From: Fibrobacter sp.
Lineage (GTDB): Bacteria; Fibrobacterota; Fibrobacteria; Fibrobacterales; Fibrobacteraceae
Assembly (NCBI GenBank): GCA_017526585.1
Contig: JAFXRC010000011.1
Location: forward strand, 53,516-117,515
Reading direction: 5' to 3'
Length of the DNA stretch: 64,000 nt
Positions 63,859 to 64,000 of this stretch are shown one piece after another. The notes beneath the pieces are model-generated. The model searched no databases. It had not been told where the DNA came from and worked only from the letters and a program-made list of their open reading frames with translations. Numbering within the stretch: the first letter of the stretch is position 1; each line of letters opens with the position of its first letter. The translations under genes were made by a program, and so were the position numbers.

Positions 63859-64000
63859 TTAATGAAGAGTTTGATCCTGGCTCAGAACGAACGCTGGTGG
63901 CGTGTCTTATACATGCAAGTCGAGCGGTGCAGCAATGCATAGCGGCGAACGGGTGAGTAACGCGTAAGCAATCTGCCCCCTGTTCGGGAATAGCCGTGCC
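63859..64000 (+). rRNA. 16S ribosomal RNA, 5' part
   Basis: The 5' end is recognised from TGAAGAGTTTGATCCTGGCT (positions 5-24 in E. coli numbering) and AACGCTGGTGGCGTG further on. The gene runs off the right edge after 142 nt. The exact 5' base is set from the E. coli alignment and may be off by one or two. Confidence 0.97.

Overview
The window looks like chromosomal DNA of a Fibrobacter or close relative (Fibrobacterota, FCB group). Three lipoproteins carry the 'Fibrobacter succinogenes major paralogous domain' with poly-serine linkers. One gene belongs to the TIGR02147 family, which is expanded in Fibrobacter, and it is coupled to a lipoprotein gene. The 16S rRNA start at the right edge fits the same group, and several promoters have the FCB-type form TTG-N20-TAnnTT(T/G). 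The content is almost entirely housekeeping. I see no insertion sequence, prophage or CRISPR array.

Layout. 0-5 kb (minus): an incomplete TPR gene, then a surface-polysaccharide group (GT-C glycosyltransferase, FAD flavoprotein, GtrA) behind an M18 aminopeptidase. 5.3-7.1 kb (plus): an MCE/MlaD-type protein and a secreted helical protein. 7.2-13 kb (minus): an isoprenoid-led operon (polyprenyl synthase, dxs, SpoU methyltransferase with an RGG tail, pyrF, membrane-anchored protein). 13-15.7 kb: lipoprotein plus TIGR02147 protein. 16-22 kb: histidine-phosphatase lipoprotein, outer-membrane protein, murJ, phosphohexomutase, deoxyinosine glycosylase. 22-26 kb: a second, divergent Dxs-like enzyme and a two-domain Fibrobacter lipoprotein. 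25.7-35 kb: tyrosine phosphatase, secA, tmk, ksgA, yggS, lon. 35-39.5 kb: an XPB/Ssl2-like protein and a DUF1538 membrane protein followed by two P-II-like regulators. 39.5-42.5 kb: the 3' remnant of a DUF4143 ATPase gene, two tandem trypsin-like proteases and a DUF3298 membrane protein. 42.5-50.4 kb: a fused spermidine-synthase-like membrane protein, two Fibrobacter lipoproteins and two paralogous outer-membrane barrels.

50.4-58.7 kb is the most interesting part. It holds rsmG-parA-parB-M23 peptidase-bactofilin, four parS-like palindromes within 3.1 kb upstream of rsmG, and two AT-rich gaps with DnaA-box-like 9-mers. Three of the parS sites each start a 170-190 bp array of short hairpins. 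Two arrays form a near-identical inverted repeat whose stems differ by paired, compensating changes, which suggests selection on structure. I read this as an origin-proximal segregation locus.

58.7-64 kb: metallophosphoesterase, tRNA-Met, a small lipoprotein, a diguanylate cyclase with a degenerate receiver, an LpxL-type acyltransferase, a patatin-like phospholipase, a cysteine-rich small protein, and the promoter, leader and first 142 nt of a 16S rRNA gene.

Many start codons lie 4-7 nt behind a -7 box and have no Shine-Dalgarno, so leaderless transcripts are likely common here. Genes inside operons instead show ATGA or TAATG overlaps or clear Shine-Dalgarno sequences. All domain calls come from motif reading; no database search was possible.
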